This document shows, piece after piece, positions 9,501 through 17,324 of a stretch of DNA of 42,105 nt (position 1 is the stretch's first letter; each line of letters starts with the position of its first letter). Below the pieces are notes generated by a model. The model was not told the DNA's origin and did not search any database. It saw only the letters and a program-made list of their open reading frames with translations. This stretch comes from a virus: IMG/VR virus record IMGVR_UViG_3300027749_000204, positions 1-42,105 of that record. One strand, given 5' to 3'. The position numbers and the translations under genes were made by a program.

Positions 9501-12500
9501 AAAAATTGGTGTTGTTGCAAAAGAAAGTTTTACAGCAATTACTGCAACTCAAGTGATTGCTTCAGGTGCTAAGATTGTAGTTCCAAGCACAACTTCTTTC
9601 TATGTTGGTATGCCTCTTGCATTTACCGGAACCACAATTGGCGGTTTTTCATCAGCGGGTGTTGTGTATTATGTTCAAGCAATTGTGTCAAGCACACAAA
9701 TTGCTATTACTGCAAGCCCAGGCGGCCTAGTAATTGCAAGCGGCCTATCTGATGCAACTGCTAGCACTATGATTATCAATGCGGCTGGTTGGGACCACAT
9801 AGTCGTTGGAACAGCCATTCAATCAGTATTGGATTCCACAACAACTTATGTTATTGAACCAAGAGTTACATTCACTGCACCAGCATATGCAACAACAGCA
9901 CGTACCGTACCAACAGGCACATGGAGTTCAACTACATTTGCAAACGGACGTTTTGTTGCAGTTGCAAACTCAGCAGGTGTATCTGCTTACAGTGTAGATG
10001 GTATCAACTGGACAGCAATGACAGGACTTTCTAGCTCTGCGTTCAACAGTGTGACGGCCGGTGCAATTAGTACAACCACTTACTTTGTAACAGTGGCCAG
10101 CGGAACCAGTTCTACCGTAGCATACTACAGCACAAACGGCACAAGCTGGACTGTTATGACAAGCCTGCAAGCTGCAAATTGGTCAGCTGTAGCGTATGGT
10201 AACAGCAGATTTATTGCTATATCAAACGGAACAGCCAGTTCATATAGCATAAATGGAACAAGCTGGAATGCAGGCGGATCTCTTGTTAGCAACCCATGGA
10301 CTGGTATTGCGTACGGCACAGGCCCAGGGTTATTTGTAGCAATTGCTGGCGGAACATCATTATCAACCGCAGCCGCATACAGTGTGGATGGAGTGTCTTG
10401 GACAGCAAGTACACTTCCACAAAGTGCATACTGGACAAGTATTTCTTGGGGTAACGGAAGATTTGTTGCAGTGGCACAAGGTGGTCAACAAACTGCATAC
10501 AGTACTGACGGTATTAATTGGACTACTCCCACAACATTATTACCAGCAATCTATGCTTGGAAAAATGTTGCATACGGTCAAGGCACATTCCTTGCTACTG
10601 CAAGTACATTAACTCCTACTATTACTGCGGCATATGCCAACAGTAATCAAATTCAGTTGAGTAGTTCAGCAGGTATGGCAACTGGTCAAACTTGGATTCC
10701 TACAGCCGTAACACAGAGCACAACTGCCACTGCGGCTGTTAGCACATTTGCAAGTCTCAGTAATACTTCAGTTACTGGAATTGCTGGTGCTTTAAATGTT
10801 CTTTCTCCAGGTATGGTTAATCAAGGTACTATTACAACTGGTATGATTATTGGTGGAAACGGTAGTGGAAACAACGTAGCATCTGCACAAAATATTGCAA
10901 TTACTGGTGCAAGTAATACCTCTGGAACAGTAACATTAACATTTAATGCACAAACTGAAGCATTAAGTGGAGTTACTACTACTGGTACAGCTGGACAATT
11001 TGCTTGCACAGCAACAACTGCACCGTTGATTGCAGGTCAAACAATGACACTTAGCGGCACATTGGGTGGTGTTACAATTACTGGTTATAGTACTCCAACC
11101 ACTTACTTTATTTTACAGACTAACGGGTCAACAACATTCCAGTTAGGAGGCGGAACCGCTGCCGCTGGACAAACATTTACCACTACAGGTACTACTACTT
11201 TAGGTATGGCATCTACTACTGGTTTAATAGCCGGACAACGTGTGTATTTTACTGGTGCAAACTTGGCAAGTGTTGGACTTATTCCAAATGTAACTTATTA
11301 TGTACTATCAGTAATTGCTAGCACTTCTATTACACTGAGTACTACAGCCAACGGACTTGCTGTTACTTTCTTAACAGGCACTGCCGCAACCAGCGTATAC
11401 GTATATGAAATTGGTGTTGGTGTTGTAACTACAGCAGGTACTCCAACTGGATTAAGTTACACATATTACAAAGCAATTCCGTTTGCACTTGGACAAAGTA
11501 TTTCGGTACAAGGTGTAACTCCAATCACTTATAACGGAAACTATAATGTTACTGGTTTGCCAACAACAACTAGTGTGCAGATGACTAATGCGGCCACTAC
11601 ACTACAAACATTAACAGGTGTGGTAATTACGGGTACAGGCGGCACATTTAGTTGTACATCTGCAACGTTGCAAATTGGACAACGTCTTGTTATTAGCGGA
11701 ACTTATGGCGGTGCAGGTTCAATTAGTGGATATACTGATCCAACTACATACTATATCATAGCTACTAACGGTACAACAACATTTACATTGTCTACATCGT
11801 TTGGCGGAACTGCTATAACAACCACAGCAGGTACTCCGACTGGATTAACTTACACATTAACCAGCACGTTTGTTGGTGCAGGTGTAGTGTATTCTAATCA
11901 ACTATATGTTACTGGATCAACTTCTTTTACATCAACTGCATCAAGTGCTAGTTCTACATCACTAACAATTGGCGGCACTGTAACTGGAACTGTTGCAATT
12001 GGTCAGGCACTTACTGGAAATACATTCAGTAATACATATGCTCAAGTAATGCCAGGTAATGCAGGAACATCTAATTTGAGTCTTGCAGGTATTACAGCTG
12101 GAACTCCAGCGGCTGGCATGTATATTGGTGGCCCGAACATTCCAACAACAACTTCAATTAGTGCAGTGAATTCAAGTACATTCTTTGCTGCCATTGCAAC
12201 AGGTACAGCAGTGACATTTACTGGTAGTATTGCACCAAATACTGCATTGAATGGATCGGCTGCTCTTGGCGGAACATTGTCAGTATCCACTGTCCCAAGC
12301 GGCAGTGGTATTGTGGTAGGTTATGTATTGAGTGGAACAGGTGTAGTGGGCGGAACTTATGTTGCAGCCAACTTGACAGGCACTGCTACAAGTAATCCAA
12401 GTACATGGACTGTGAACATTAGCCAAACAGTTGCAAGTACAACTATTACAGCTACGCCTGTAGTACTAAACGTATCAGGTGTTGGTGTTGGAACAGTTGT

Positions 12501-15375
12501 TCCTGGATCGGTTCTTTCCTGGACTGGTGGATTTGTTGCACAGAATTTAGCAATTACTAGCATTGTGGGCGATACTACACAAGCCACTGTGACGTTTACC
12601 TCGCCACAAAGTACTGCACCGTTTGCTGTTGGACAAGCAATTACCATAACAGGTAATAGTCAAGCAGTTTACAACGGAACATTCAACGTGCAAGCGTGTA
12701 CAACAACATTTGTTAGATTTGTTACAACATCTGGATTAACTGGAACAGGCGGAAACGTGGCTGCTCCGGGAACATTTGTTACTGCAAACTTTAGTGGAAC
12801 TGGCGGTGCAGGAACTTATTATGTAAGTCCAGCACCAACAGCTTCAGTTGCCGGTGGTACAAGTTTTAGCGGAACAGCATATACATTAACTTCACCAACT
12901 CTTAGTTCTGTAGTAGCAGTAGGAACAGGCGGCCAATTCACATGTGCTGCCACTACATTAGCAGTTGGACAAACCGTTGGAATTACAGGAACACTGGGTG
13001 GTATAACTCTTACAGGCTATGCAACTGGTGCAGTGTATTATATCATTGCCACTAACGGTACAACAACATTTACATTGTCAACAACTTCAAACGGTGTTGG
13101 TGTTGTAACTACAACAGGTACGCCAACTGGTTTAACTTATAACTTGAATAGTGTTTCTTACCAAAACAGTTCAATTGTTGGAAATAACTTGATTGGTTAT
13201 ATCACAGCATTTGGATCAGGCACCGGCGGTGCAGGAACATATACAATAAGTACACCTATCAGTTCTACCGGTACTATTGCAATTAGTGGTTTAAGCTACA
13301 CATTAAGCGGTACACAAACTACCACAGCAACACAAATTACTGGTACTAATAATTTGTTAACTGTGACAAGCTCAGCTGGTATGGCAGTGGGAGAATCAAT
13401 TGCATTTACTGGCACTAGCTTCAGCGGTATTGCTCCAAGTACACAAACATTGGCAAGCGTTACTACAACAGGTATTGCTGGACAGTTTGCATGTACAGCG
13501 GCAGTTCTTGTAATTGGACAAAAAGTAACTATTACAGGTACACTGGGTGGTGTGACTATTACAGGTTACACAACTGGCACTGTGTATTATATCATTGGAA
13601 CAAACGGAACAACTGCATTCACACTATCAACTACCAAAGACGGTGCGGGTGTGGTAACTACAGCAGGTACCCCAACTGGAATAACACTAGTTGTTGACGG
13701 TACTTACTATATTACAGAAGTTCCAAGTGCAACTGCAATTGGTGTAAGCACTAGTTTTGGTGGTGCTAACCAAGCAGTAACTAATGGTGCAACTGGATCA
13801 CTATCTGCAACAGCTGGTTCATACCTAGGCGGGTTGACCAGTGCGTCAACGTACTATGTTGCTACTATTAATAGTGCTACTAATCAGATCACAGTCAGCA
13901 CAAGTTCAACTTTGAGCCCAATCTTTGCTGTAACTGGCAACAGTGGCGGTGCATGGACCAGTGCAACTGGATTAGGTGCAGCCGCAAGTAGTCCAGACGG
14001 TATCAACTGGACCAGCAGAGCTATTACTAACAGTGCATGGAATGCATTAACATTTGGTAATACTAATACTAGTTTTACTGGAAGTATTTCAGGAACAACT
14101 TTAACTGTCACAAGTACTCCTACAGGTAGCGGTATTGTATCCGGTGCAGTACTAAACGGTATTGGAATTATTGCAGGTACGACTATCACAGGTAACTTGA
14201 CAGGATCGCAATTCAGTTCAAGTAGTACTTGGACTGTGGGAACTAATCATGCTACTGGAACAGGTAGTATTACTATTACATCTGGTGCTCCTATATGGGC
14301 AGTGATTGCAACGGGCGGAACCAGTGCATTGAGTATTCCAAACTTTACACAAGCACAAGCCCGTGCAGTTGTGGCATCAGGACAGTTGGCAAGTTTTAGA
14401 ATCTATGAACCAGGTTCAGGTTATACAACTCCTCCAACAATCACGCTTGGAGATCCAAATGCCACATCAGCCGCAACTTACACTGTGAGAACCGGAATTG
14501 GTGCATTGGGTAATCCAACATTTAGTAATCGCGGCACTGGATATACAACTGCTACAACTCTTGTGACAGGCACTGGTTATTCTGACACTTATCAAAACAG
14601 TCAGTACATGGTTGTTAATAATATGTCAGCTGTTCCAACCGCAGGATCAAACGTATTGTTTGCAGGAAATACCACTTACTATAAACTTGTTGTTGTGAGT
14701 AGTTTAACAGGTTCTGCAGGTAACTATAGTTGTGTATTGCAAATTAGTCCTAACATGTCAATACCGCTTGCACCAGTACACGGCGTGGCAATTGAAATGC
14801 GTATACAGTACAGTCAAGTTCGTTTGACTGGACATGATTTCTTGAGTATCGGTACTGGAAATATTGCGGCCACTAACTATCCAAATATTACTAATCCGGC
14901 CATTCCGGCAAATATGACGGTGGAGAATGGCGGAGGACGAGTATTCTACACAAGTACTGACCAAGATGGTAACTTCAACGTGGGTGGATTGTTTACTGTA
15001 CAACAAAGTACTGGTATTGCCACATTGAATGCCAATGCGTTTAACTTGAGCGGTTTACAAACACTACAATTGGGTGCAGTTAGCTTAGGAAGCTCAAATA
15101 CCAGTATCAATGCGTTCTCAACAGACGGCACATTTACAGCCAATAGTGATAGTATTGTGCCAACTCAACGTGCCATTAGAACTTACATTGCTAGCCAAAT
15201 TGGCGGCGGATCAAGTACAGTTAATGTAAATACGCTAGTAGCAGGAACTATTCAAATTACTGGAAGTACTATAACTAATACTGCCGGTACTCAGATAAAT
15301 ATAAAGAGTAAAGCTAACTTCACACAGGGAATAGATGGTAGTCCCTTAGCATTAAACTACTTCTTACTAAGATAA
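6586..15375 (+). CDS. Giant (2929 aa) modular tail-fibre/appendage protein
   Basis: A paralogue of the 1325-aa protein just upstream. It has seven CBM5/12-like repeats (about residues 8-375), a GDLVYYGGAGPARLPIGTDG linker, a beta-helix from about residue 430, and the same C-terminal domain (TGHDFLSIGTGN, GGGRVFYTSTDQDGNFNVG, PTQRAIRTYI). Three insertions explain its extra length. A mostly helical segment of about 175 residues (about 465-640) splits the first beta-helix turns. A run of Asp-box-like repeats (S.DG..W......W..V.YG.GRFVAV, about 1106-1340 and 2464-2490) follows the helix. More than 1100 residues of Thr/Gly/Ala/Ser-rich beta modules (about 1341-2464), with a second small block near 2493-2567, interrupt those Asp-box repeats. 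Start supported by GGAG at 6576. It is probably a long adhesin-like appendage; the receptor is unknown. Confidence 0.85.
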   Translation: MAEFKLGRIRFVWKNTWVAGGTTYIKDDVVRYGSKTYVCILGHTSTSNFYTDLTSNWQLAADGQAWLGTWVTGGTYYKVGDTVTWGGQVYICKTGHASQTYLEDDQAKWELFASAFNWLGTWAISTYYKVGDIVKYGATVYRCKTSHTSNSSATTLGGGLEADQTKWDIVNQSFDYKGTWAASGTRYKLNDVVKEGAGLWICIGVNVSAATWAADSAYWARFVEGLEFMSTYSTSVAYFPGDVVTYGGYSYVSATNNTNRIPTAYTGSDWNILSTGFNFRGDFSTGTAYKVGDVARLNGYTYLAILDGTNHQPPNLTYWEQLNPGYKWMGTWTTANYVLGDSVRYNNSSYVCILAHTGATGNRPDNDTLATYWNQLAGGVETSVLTTQGDLVYYGGAGPARLPIGTDGQVLTVSGTNLVWNTFGDIANIYYVATTGTDVTTNGQGTTLDKPFRTIKFACDTVAAGTTYPIANTRLVANTNFLTREVAQFIVYNKANSVSPYLPGSVIDITKTIRDSKLILDAISQDLIRSSNANTVAVAQSYFATPTTFYNAAVTSDMPFFLPALTYLKTLVTNAINKTTPANNYQTLTSFSPVVTQVTSGGTAEVGSLTALNNLLDIVINALTASSTAGIPLPTTGQTSTIFVKTGTFSEILPISVPENTAIVGDELRGTIIQPTTGYTTSNMFYMRNGTGLRNCTLQGLNGTLGTANSYGTQRPTAGAYVSLDPGAGPDDPSVWIYKRSPYIQNVTTFGTGATGLKVDGSLHNGGNRSIVANDFTQVINDGIGAWVTNNARSELVSVFSYYAHIGYLSENGGKIRATNGNNSYGKYGSVSEYVDTTETAITAKVNNRASQAQVAYTFTNASSIYRLEYSNAGNAYPNTGTTFAFSSANGINAAAVGDEVRDNAVFENRMLTTGAGYVTITNVAQSGSTTGITIAASDVAVSGAYLGMRVIIASGLGVGQQGYFVYYSQGTKIGVVAKESFTAITATQVIASGAKIVVPSTTSFYVGMPLAFTGTTIGGFSSAGVVYYVQAIVSSTQIAITASPGGLVIASGLSDATASTMIINAAGWDHIVVGTAIQSVLDSTTTYVIEPRVTFTAPAYATTARTVPTGTWSSTTFANGRFVAVANSAGVSAYSVDGINWTAMTGLSSSAFNSVTAGAISTTTYFVTVASGTSSTVAYYSTNGTSWTVMTSLQAANWSAVAYGNSRFIAISNGTASSYSINGTSWNAGGSLVSNPWTGIAYGTGPGLFVAIAGGTSLSTAAAYSVDGVSWTASTLPQSAYWTSISWGNGRFVAVAQGGQQTAYSTDGINWTTPTTLLPAIYAWKNVAYGQGTFLATASTLTPTITAAYANSNQIQLSSSAGMATGQTWIPTAVTQSTTATAAVSTFASLSNTSVTGIAGALNVLSPGMVNQGTITTGMIIGGNGSGNNVASAQNIAITGASNTSGTVTLTFNAQTEALSGVTTTGTAGQFACTATTAPLIAGQTMTLSGTLGGVTITGYSTPTTYFILQTNGSTTFQLGGGTAAAGQTFTTTGTTTLGMASTTGLIAGQRVYFTGANLASVGLIPNVTYYVLSVIASTSITLSTTANGLAVTFLTGTAATSVYVYEIGVGVVTTAGTPTGLSYTYYKAIPFALGQSISVQGVTPITYNGNYNVTGLPTTTSVQMTNAATTLQTLTGVVITGTGGTFSCTSATLQIGQRLVISGTYGGAGSISGYTDPTTYYIIATNGTTTFTLSTSFGGTAITTTAGTPTGLTYTLTSTFVGAGVVYSNQLYVTGSTSFTSTASSASSTSLTIGGTVTGTVAIGQALTGNTFSNTYAQVMPGNAGTSNLSLAGITAGTPAAGMYIGGPNIPTTTSISAVNSSTFFAAIATGTAVTFTGSIAPNTALNGSAALGGTLSVSTVPSGSGIVVGYVLSGTGVVGGTYVAANLTGTATSNPSTWTVNISQTVASTTITATPVVLNVSGVGVGTVVPGSVLSWTGGFVAQNLAITSIVGDTTQATVTFTSPQSTAPFAVGQAITITGNSQAVYNGTFNVQACTTTFVRFVTTSGLTGTGGNVAAPGTFVTANFSGTGGAGTYYVSPAPTASVAGGTSFSGTAYTLTSPTLSSVVAVGTGGQFTCAATTLAVGQTVGITGTLGGITLTGYATGAVYYIIATNGTTTFTLSTTSNGVGVVTTTGTPTGLTYNLNSVSYQNSSIVGNNLIGYITAFGSGTGGAGTYTISTPISSTGTIAISGLSYTLSGTQTTTATQITGTNNLLTVTSSAGMAVGESIAFTGTSFSGIAPSTQTLASVTTTGIAGQFACTAAVLVIGQKVTITGTLGGVTITGYTTGTVYYIIGTNGTTAFTLSTTKDGAGVVTTAGTPTGITLVVDGTYYITEVPSATAIGVSTSFGGANQAVTNGATGSLSATAGSYLGGLTSASTYYVATINSATNQITVSTSSTLSPIFAVTGNSGGAWTSATGLGAAASSPDGINWTSRAITNSAWNALTFGNTNTSFTGSISGTTLTVTSTPTGSGIVSGAVLNGIGIIAGTTITGNLTGSQFSSSSTWTVGTNHATGTGSITITSGAPIWAVIATGGTSALSIPNFTQAQARAVVASGQLASFRIYEPGSGYTTPPTITLGDPNATSAATYTVRTGIGALGNPTFSNRGTGYTTATTLVTGTGYSDTYQNSQYMVVNNMSAVPTAGSNVLFAGNTTYYKLVVVSSLTGSAGNYSCVLQISPNMSIPLAPVHGVAIEMRIQYSQVRLTGHDFLSIGTGNIAATNYPNITNPAIPANMTVENGGGRVFYTSTDQDGNFNVGGLFTVQQSTGIATLNANAFNLSGLQTLQLGAVSLGSSNTSINAFSTDGTFTANSDSIVPTQRAIRTYIASQIGGGSSTVNVNTLVAGTIQITGSTITNTAGTQINIKSKANFTQGIDGSPLALNYFLLR
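10606..13978 (+). repeat. Array of Thr/Gly-rich beta modules inside the giant fibre
   Basis: The insert carries an approximately 85-residue module (GQF.CTA..L..GQ...ITGTLGG, then TGY.TGTVYYII.TNG, then TFTLST and TTAGTPTGLTYTL) at about 10963-11160 (partial), 11611-11862, 12901-13150 and 13449-13700. Between copies are other recurrent pieces such as PFA.GQ.I...G....YNG.FNV and GSGTGGAGTYTIS. A second module type (SGSGIVVG.VLSGTGV..GT, then STWTV) at about 12220-12460 recurs at about 14068-14283, outside this array. The boundaries were read by eye. Confidence 0.75.
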
Positions 15376-15388
15376 ACGGAGATTTAAC

Positions 15389-15721
15389 ATGCCAGCAGCA
15401 ACAGGAAGATTAGGAACAGCAGATTTAGCAGGTACAATTGGTACCACGCAAACTGTGTACACTTGCCCAACAGGGTATTTTGCAGTAGTTAACGTTTCAG
15501 TAGTTAATAGAACTGCATCACCGGTAACAGCAAGAGTAGCAATTGCTACTTCGGCTAGTCCAGGTTTAGCAGAATGGATTGAATATGGAATAACTATTCC
15601 AGCTAATTCTGTGCTAGAACGAACTGGTTTGGTATTATCTGCGGGACAATTGTTAGCAGTATCTTCAAGTACTACCGGAGTTAATGCAGTGGCATACGGA
15701 ATTGAAACTAGCACAACATAA
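15389..15721 (+). CDS. Small beta-sandwich virion protein, paralogue of the 1837 product
   Basis: 110 aa. ATG is preceded by GGAG at 15379-15382, and the gene starts 13 bases after the giant fibre stop. The sequence is predicted all beta (TVYTCPTGYFAVVNVSVVNR, then TARVAIATS, IPANSVLERTGLVLSAGQLL, AVAYGIETS). The overall pattern, 'coat-like sandwich with IPANS...L.aGq.l', matches many small phage structural proteins and parallels the 109-aa protein at 1837-2166. It lies between the giant fibre and the Cys-rich pair and is probably co-transcribed with both. A role as fibre cap, collar or decoration is conceivable but not shown. Confidence 0.65.
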   Translation: MPAATGRLGTADLAGTIGTTQTVYTCPTGYFAVVNVSVVNRTASPVTARVAIATSASPGLAEWIEYGITIPANSVLERTGLVLSAGQLLAVSSSTTGVNAVAYGIETSTT

Positions 15722-15732
15722 GGAGTGATACA

Positions 15733-17322
15733 ATGGGACGTTTTGTACCAATTACAATAACAACAAGTATTGCTGAAAAAACAGCTCCCGTAGTTCCGGG
15801 TGCAAAAGTTTCTTATAACGGTAAACAATGTTGGCAATATAAAGTAGTATACGATAGACCAGGCACGTACACATTTACGGTGCCTACTGGTGCTATCTGT
15901 GCAAGAACAGTGATTGTTGGCGGTGGCGGCAAACCCAAGTGCGGAAGTGTAAACTTTGACGGCACAGTATGTAACAGTGCGGCAGGTGCAGGCGGTGCAT
16001 ATAGCGACAAGTGTCATGCAGTCACAGCTGGCAGCACTGCATTTACTATAGTGGTAGGTCGACAAGAACAAGATAGTACCGTGGCTTGCAACAGCGTAGC
16101 AGTGCATACAGCAGGTGGTGCTGCCGGAATGACTCCAGGAGCAGCTTCAGGAGGCGACTGGAACAGTCGTGGCGGATGTTCAGGGTGGACTTGTAACTAT
16201 TGCGGCGGATCATACAGTCACTATTGCGGTAGTTGTAAGTGTTTTGTTGCTGGGTCAGTTTGTGGATATTGCTATGTGATGCAATTTACTGAAGGCCAAG
16301 TTGGTTCTACTGCTTGTTGTAACATGATATTGGCAGGTGGAGCAAGTGCTGGATCTCCAAGAAACTTGTGCGGTGGTTGCTCCAGCATACTATGCGGAAA
16401 CTGTTTTAGTGGTGTAGCCGGCGGAGGCGGAGGCCTGGGTTCATCTTGCGTAACCAATGTTTGGTCATATCCTTGCTGTAGTTGTATTTGTTTTGCTCCA
16501 GCAAGCCCACAAGTTGGACGTTGGTGTATTGATTACCCAACATCAGTACAGGGCGGATATGGTAGTATCAAGTCAGATAGTCAGCAATGCAAAAGCACTG
16601 CTTATCAATGTATATATGGAATCTGGAAAGCTGGCGACGGCGGCCCTGGAGGCCCTGATACCAACGCGGGCGAAGCTTGGAAGGTAGAGTGGGGTTATTC
16701 AGGCTTGTGTGCGTACCCGTTTGGAGTTCAATGTTGGAATGAACAACAATGGACATGTACTGAACAAGCACCGTGTCGTGTGGACTGGTGGGATATTGCA
16801 GACATATGCGGTACTGGCAGTCCTGGTACTGGCATGTGGAGATCGATGACCGGTTGTTACGGCTCTGGTATGATTGGCCCACGTCCAAAAAATTCAGGCG
16901 AAGGTGCTGGCACAGGCGGCATTATGACATTCTGTTGCAATCCAAACCAATTTGGTAATATGTTGAGCGGTGGCAACCCCACAGACAATGTAAATTGGTT
17001 AAAACTATGTAGCTTAGGATTAACGGGGCAGTGCGATCAAGCATGGCTAATGCCAGACTCGTTATTTCCTATGTTTGTTACTTGTGCTGGAACATTGGGA
17101 GGATCAGGAGGTGTTGGTTGGTGTACCTATACTAGCAAAGCTGGCAAAGGCGGCGGCGGTGGCCAAGCAAAATGCCAATTTTTATGTATTTGCTGGGGCG
17201 GAGCATTCGATTGTTGTAACCAAGTGGCTTCAACACCATTGGCATTCCCTCCTTGCTTGTTAGATCAAATGCTCAGCAATGCCGGCACAGGTATGGCAAT
17301 TATATATTATAGGGAAGCATAA
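15733..17322 (+). CDS. Cysteine- and glycine-rich virion-associated protein (copy 1)
   Basis: 529 aa with about 46 cysteines (near 9 percent) and long Gly runs. The N-terminal part has the phage glycine-rich fold signature (GTYTFTVPTGAIC, then VIVGGGG, GAGGAYS, TIVVGRQEQDS, TPGAASGGDWNS). The C-terminal part has CAGTLGGSGG, KAGKGGGGG and GTGMAIIYYREA. Cysteines come as single residues, CC pairs and CxC/CxxC groups, without the regular spacing of one known zinc finger. There is no signal peptide or membrane segment. AAGGAG at 15720-15725 supports the start. It starts 11 bases after the preceding gene and is followed by a paralogue two bases downstream. Probably an extracellular part of the virion where disulfides or metal could stabilise a Gly-rich sheet; function unrecognised. 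Confidence 0.75.
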   Translation: MGRFVPITITTSIAEKTAPVVPGAKVSYNGKQCWQYKVVYDRPGTYTFTVPTGAICARTVIVGGGGKPKCGSVNFDGTVCNSAAGAGGAYSDKCHAVTAGSTAFTIVVGRQEQDSTVACNSVAVHTAGGAAGMTPGAASGGDWNSRGGCSGWTCNYCGGSYSHYCGSCKCFVAGSVCGYCYVMQFTEGQVGSTACCNMILAGGASAGSPRNLCGGCSSILCGNCFSGVAGGGGGLGSSCVTNVWSYPCCSCICFAPASPQVGRWCIDYPTSVQGGYGSIKSDSQQCKSTAYQCIYGIWKAGDGGPGGPDTNAGEAWKVEWGYSGLCAYPFGVQCWNEQQWTCTEQAPCRVDWWDIADICGTGSPGTGMWRSMTGCYGSGMIGPRPKNSGEGAGTGGIMTFCCNPNQFGNMLSGGNPTDNVNWLKLCSLGLTGQCDQAWLMPDSLFPMFVTCAGTLGGSGGVGWCTYTSKAGKGGGGGQAKCQFLCICWGGAFDCCNQVASTPLAFPPCLLDQMLSNAGTGMAIIYYREA

Positions 17323-17324
17323 AA

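Noticed and set aside
12357-12647. Several minus-strand open frames of 60-140 codons inside the giant fibre and the 27803-30081 operon
   Set aside because: Val/Pro/Leu-rich translations are the expected antisense shadow of Thr/Gly/Asn-rich repeats; no starts with Shine-Dalgarno and no family resemblance.
10606-13978. Diversity-generating retroelement or CRISPR-like array in the repetitive giant fibre
   Set aside because: Repeats are diverged protein modules without regular DNA repeat-spacer units; no reverse transcriptase, template repeat or Cas gene is in the window.
15367-16107. Minus-strand open frame of 246 codons across the small structural gene and the first Cys-rich gene
   Set aside because: It is antisense to well-supported plus-strand genes, has biased Cys/Ser/Thr composition that mirrors them, and lacks a ribosome site or recognisable domain.
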